Source: Candidatus Delongbacteria bacterium (lineage in GTDB: Bacteria > UBA4055). Taken from it: a DNA stretch of 5,658 bases. This document shows positions 4,768 to 5,658 of this stretch, piece by piece (within the stretch, counting starts at the first letter, position 1; every line of letters starts with the position of its first letter). The position numbers and the translations under genes are program-made. The notes under the pieces were generated by a model. The model had not been told where the DNA came from, did no database searches, and worked only from the letters and a program-made list of their open reading frames with translations. The stretch lies in NCBI GenBank assembly GCA_013139625.1, contig WTAK01000218.1, forward strand, positions 1 to 5,658, in the 5' to 3' direction.

Positions 4768-5658
4768 TTATTTAATTAACAACATCTTATTTGATAATTT
4801 TTTCCCATCTGTCTGTAGTGTGTAAAAGTATATTCCACTATTTAAATTCTCAGCATTGAATGTAGATGAATGCATTCCTGCATTCACTACTCCATTTATC
4901 AATTCCTTAACTAATTGCCCATTTGAGTTAAATACTGACAGTTTCACATCTTGCATAGATGGTATAGAGAAACTAATTGTAGTAGTTGGGTTGAACGGAT
5001 TCGGATAGTTCTGTTCAAGCTTGTAATTATCAACTGTAAATTGTTCATTGTCCATTATTCCAGTACTCATCCAAGCAAGAAACGGATATCCATTATTCGT
5101 AACTCCATTTATATCCCAAATATCTTCTGTACCATTAGCCGATTCACCGACAAAATCCCAGCCTGCATCAGTGAAAGTGGAAAGTGTTTTCATTTCAGTC
5201 GTAGTAAAACCAATAGGATCATTTTCATAAACAGTACTGTCAACAATTCCAGATGTTTCAACATCCCAGAAGCAGTTAATTGTATTTCCGTAACCACTCC
5301 CTGAAAACCCTCCGCATAAATCACCAGTAACTATACCATAACTGAACGAATTTTCGATACTTCCCCCTTCTCTTCTACCTACAAATCCACCACCATAAGT
5401 ACCGATACTATTACCTATAACATTAGAAGCAGAAAAGCAATTACTAATACTGTTTGCACTGGCACCAACAAAACCGCCCGTACCCATTGCCGTCTCTGCT
5501 TCTTCAAATAGTGTAACACTTCCCATACTGTAACTTTGTGATATTACACCATCACTACGACCGATCAACCCACCGGTATAATTGTAACCGAGAACATTGA
5601 CATTGCTCCTACATTTTTCTATAATTACATCACCTTCTCCCACTAAACCACCTACTGC
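4768..5658 (-). CDS. GLUG-repeat secreted protein with type IX secretion sorting domain (5' end outside window)
   Basis: The final 296 residues of a longer protein are visible, reading AVGGLVGEG at the window edge. The GTG at 5641-5643 is only an internal valine. Five GG[LF]xG motifs occur at visible residues 2-7, 28-33, 60-65, 89-94 and 115-120, each followed by stretches such as ISQSYSMGSV or IENSFSYGIVTG. This is the GLUG-type repeat found in bacterial surface proteins and probably forms a beta-helix. The usual GLUG closing segment follows: CFWDVETSG (129-137), TTEMKTLSTF (153-162), AGWDF (165-169), DIWDING (179-185) and GYPFLAWM (190-197). After a short linker, residues 214-296 form a type A sorting domain, with NYPNPFNP (217-224), GIYFYTL (275-281) and NKMLLIK at the end. 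Established knowledge: this domain directs export through PorU-type machinery and is removed on attachment. The ligand is unknown; adhesion is possible. It is not functionally linked to dnaA. Confidence 0.9.
   Translation of the reverse strand, partial: AVGGLVGEGDVIIEKCRSNVNVLGYNYTGGLIGRSDGVISQSYSMGSVTLFEEAETAMGTGGFVGASANSISNCFSASNVIGNSIGTYGGGFVGRREGGSIENSFSYGIVTGDLCGGFSGSGYGNTINCFWDVETSGIVDSTVYENDPIGFTTTEMKTLSTFTDAGWDFVGESANGTEDIWDINGVTNNGYPFLAWMSTGIMDNEQFTVDNYKLEQNYPNPFNPTTTISFSIPSMQDVKLSVFNSNGQLVKELINGVVNAGMHSSTFNAENLNSGIYFYTLQTDGKKLSNKMLLIK
5026..5060 (-). repeat. Degenerate heptanucleotide repeat in the linker before the sorting domain
   Basis: On the minus strand five consecutive 7-base units read GAATAAT, GGACAAT, GAACAAT, TTACAGT and TGATAAT, with consensus NNAYARt. 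They encode the linker around MDNEQFT-VDNYKL, where the 21-base super-period gives a visible seven-residue echo (MDNEQFT against VDNYKLE). The units have diverged, so this is an old or decayed array. Confidence 0.55.
5299..5655 (-). repeat. GLUG protein repeats (five motif copies)
   Basis: Within the secreted protein, the motifs VGGLVG, TGGLIG, TGGFVG, GGGFVG and CGGFSG recur at intervals of 26, 32, 29 and 26 residues. Each is followed by an I-x-[NQ]-[SC] strand. The repeat is at protein level; the DNA copies are well diverged. More copies probably lie upstream, because the first motif is at the window edge. Confidence 0.8.

Noticed and set aside
4951..5304. Plus-strand open frames opposite the sorting-domain gene (also 5048-5230)
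   Set aside because: The minus strand has clear sorting-domain and GLUG motifs throughout; the plus frames have no family features.
5641..5643. GTG as the start codon of the GLUG protein
   Set aside because: The frame stays open to the window edge and the residues before it complete another GLUG motif (VGGLVG), so it is an internal valine.

Overview
This AT-rich window is a replication-initiation gene cluster. Every real gene is on the minus strand, so transcription runs from high to low coordinates. The order is the 3' end of a secreted repeat protein (4768 to beyond 5658), then dnaA (3241-4629), dnaN (1921-3039), recF (785-1885), a DUF721/DciA-family gene (461-781), and the 5' part of gyrB (1-431). 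No tRNA, rRNA, CRISPR array, transposase or phage gene is visible, and no stretch above 300 bases lacks a gene.

The likely host is a member of the Bacteroidetes/FCB supergroup or an allied candidate phylum (an Ignavibacteria-, Cloacimonadota- or Delongbacteria-like lineage). This is inference from three things. The secreted protein ends in a type IX secretion C-terminal sorting domain with the NYPNPFNP motif. The DnaA DNA-binding loop reads VAQAR, a form I associate with Bacteroidetes, rather than the enterobacterial VARPR. The sliding clamp ends in an LLMP-type tail. I cannot fix the phylum from sequence alone.

Layout: the secreted protein gene is closed by a strong minus-strand intrinsic terminator (4719-4746), which insulates it from dnaA. 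A short, very AT-rich leader (about 90 bases) precedes dnaA. Between dnaA and dnaN lie 201 bases that are the best origin (oriC) candidate: one exact DnaA box, one near-match, and five same-orientation copies of NTATNAACA within 68 bases. A second exact DnaA box (TTATCCACA, plus orientation) lies in the last codons of dnaN. From dnaN to gyrB the genes are tightly packed (gaps of 35, 3 and 29 bases) and look like one transcription unit. recF and dciA are in the same reading frame, separated only by one TAG and one ATT codon.

Together the genes supply the initiator (DnaA), the probable replicative-helicase loader or recruiter (DciA), the sliding clamp (DnaN), a gap-repair loader (RecF) and the gyrase ATPase subunit (GyrB). 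The gene content is conventional. The interest lies in the origin architecture, the recF-dciA junction, slippery A-tracts inside dnaA and dciA, and a degenerate heptanucleotide repeat in the secreted protein's linker. I see no evidence of a new multi-gene system.
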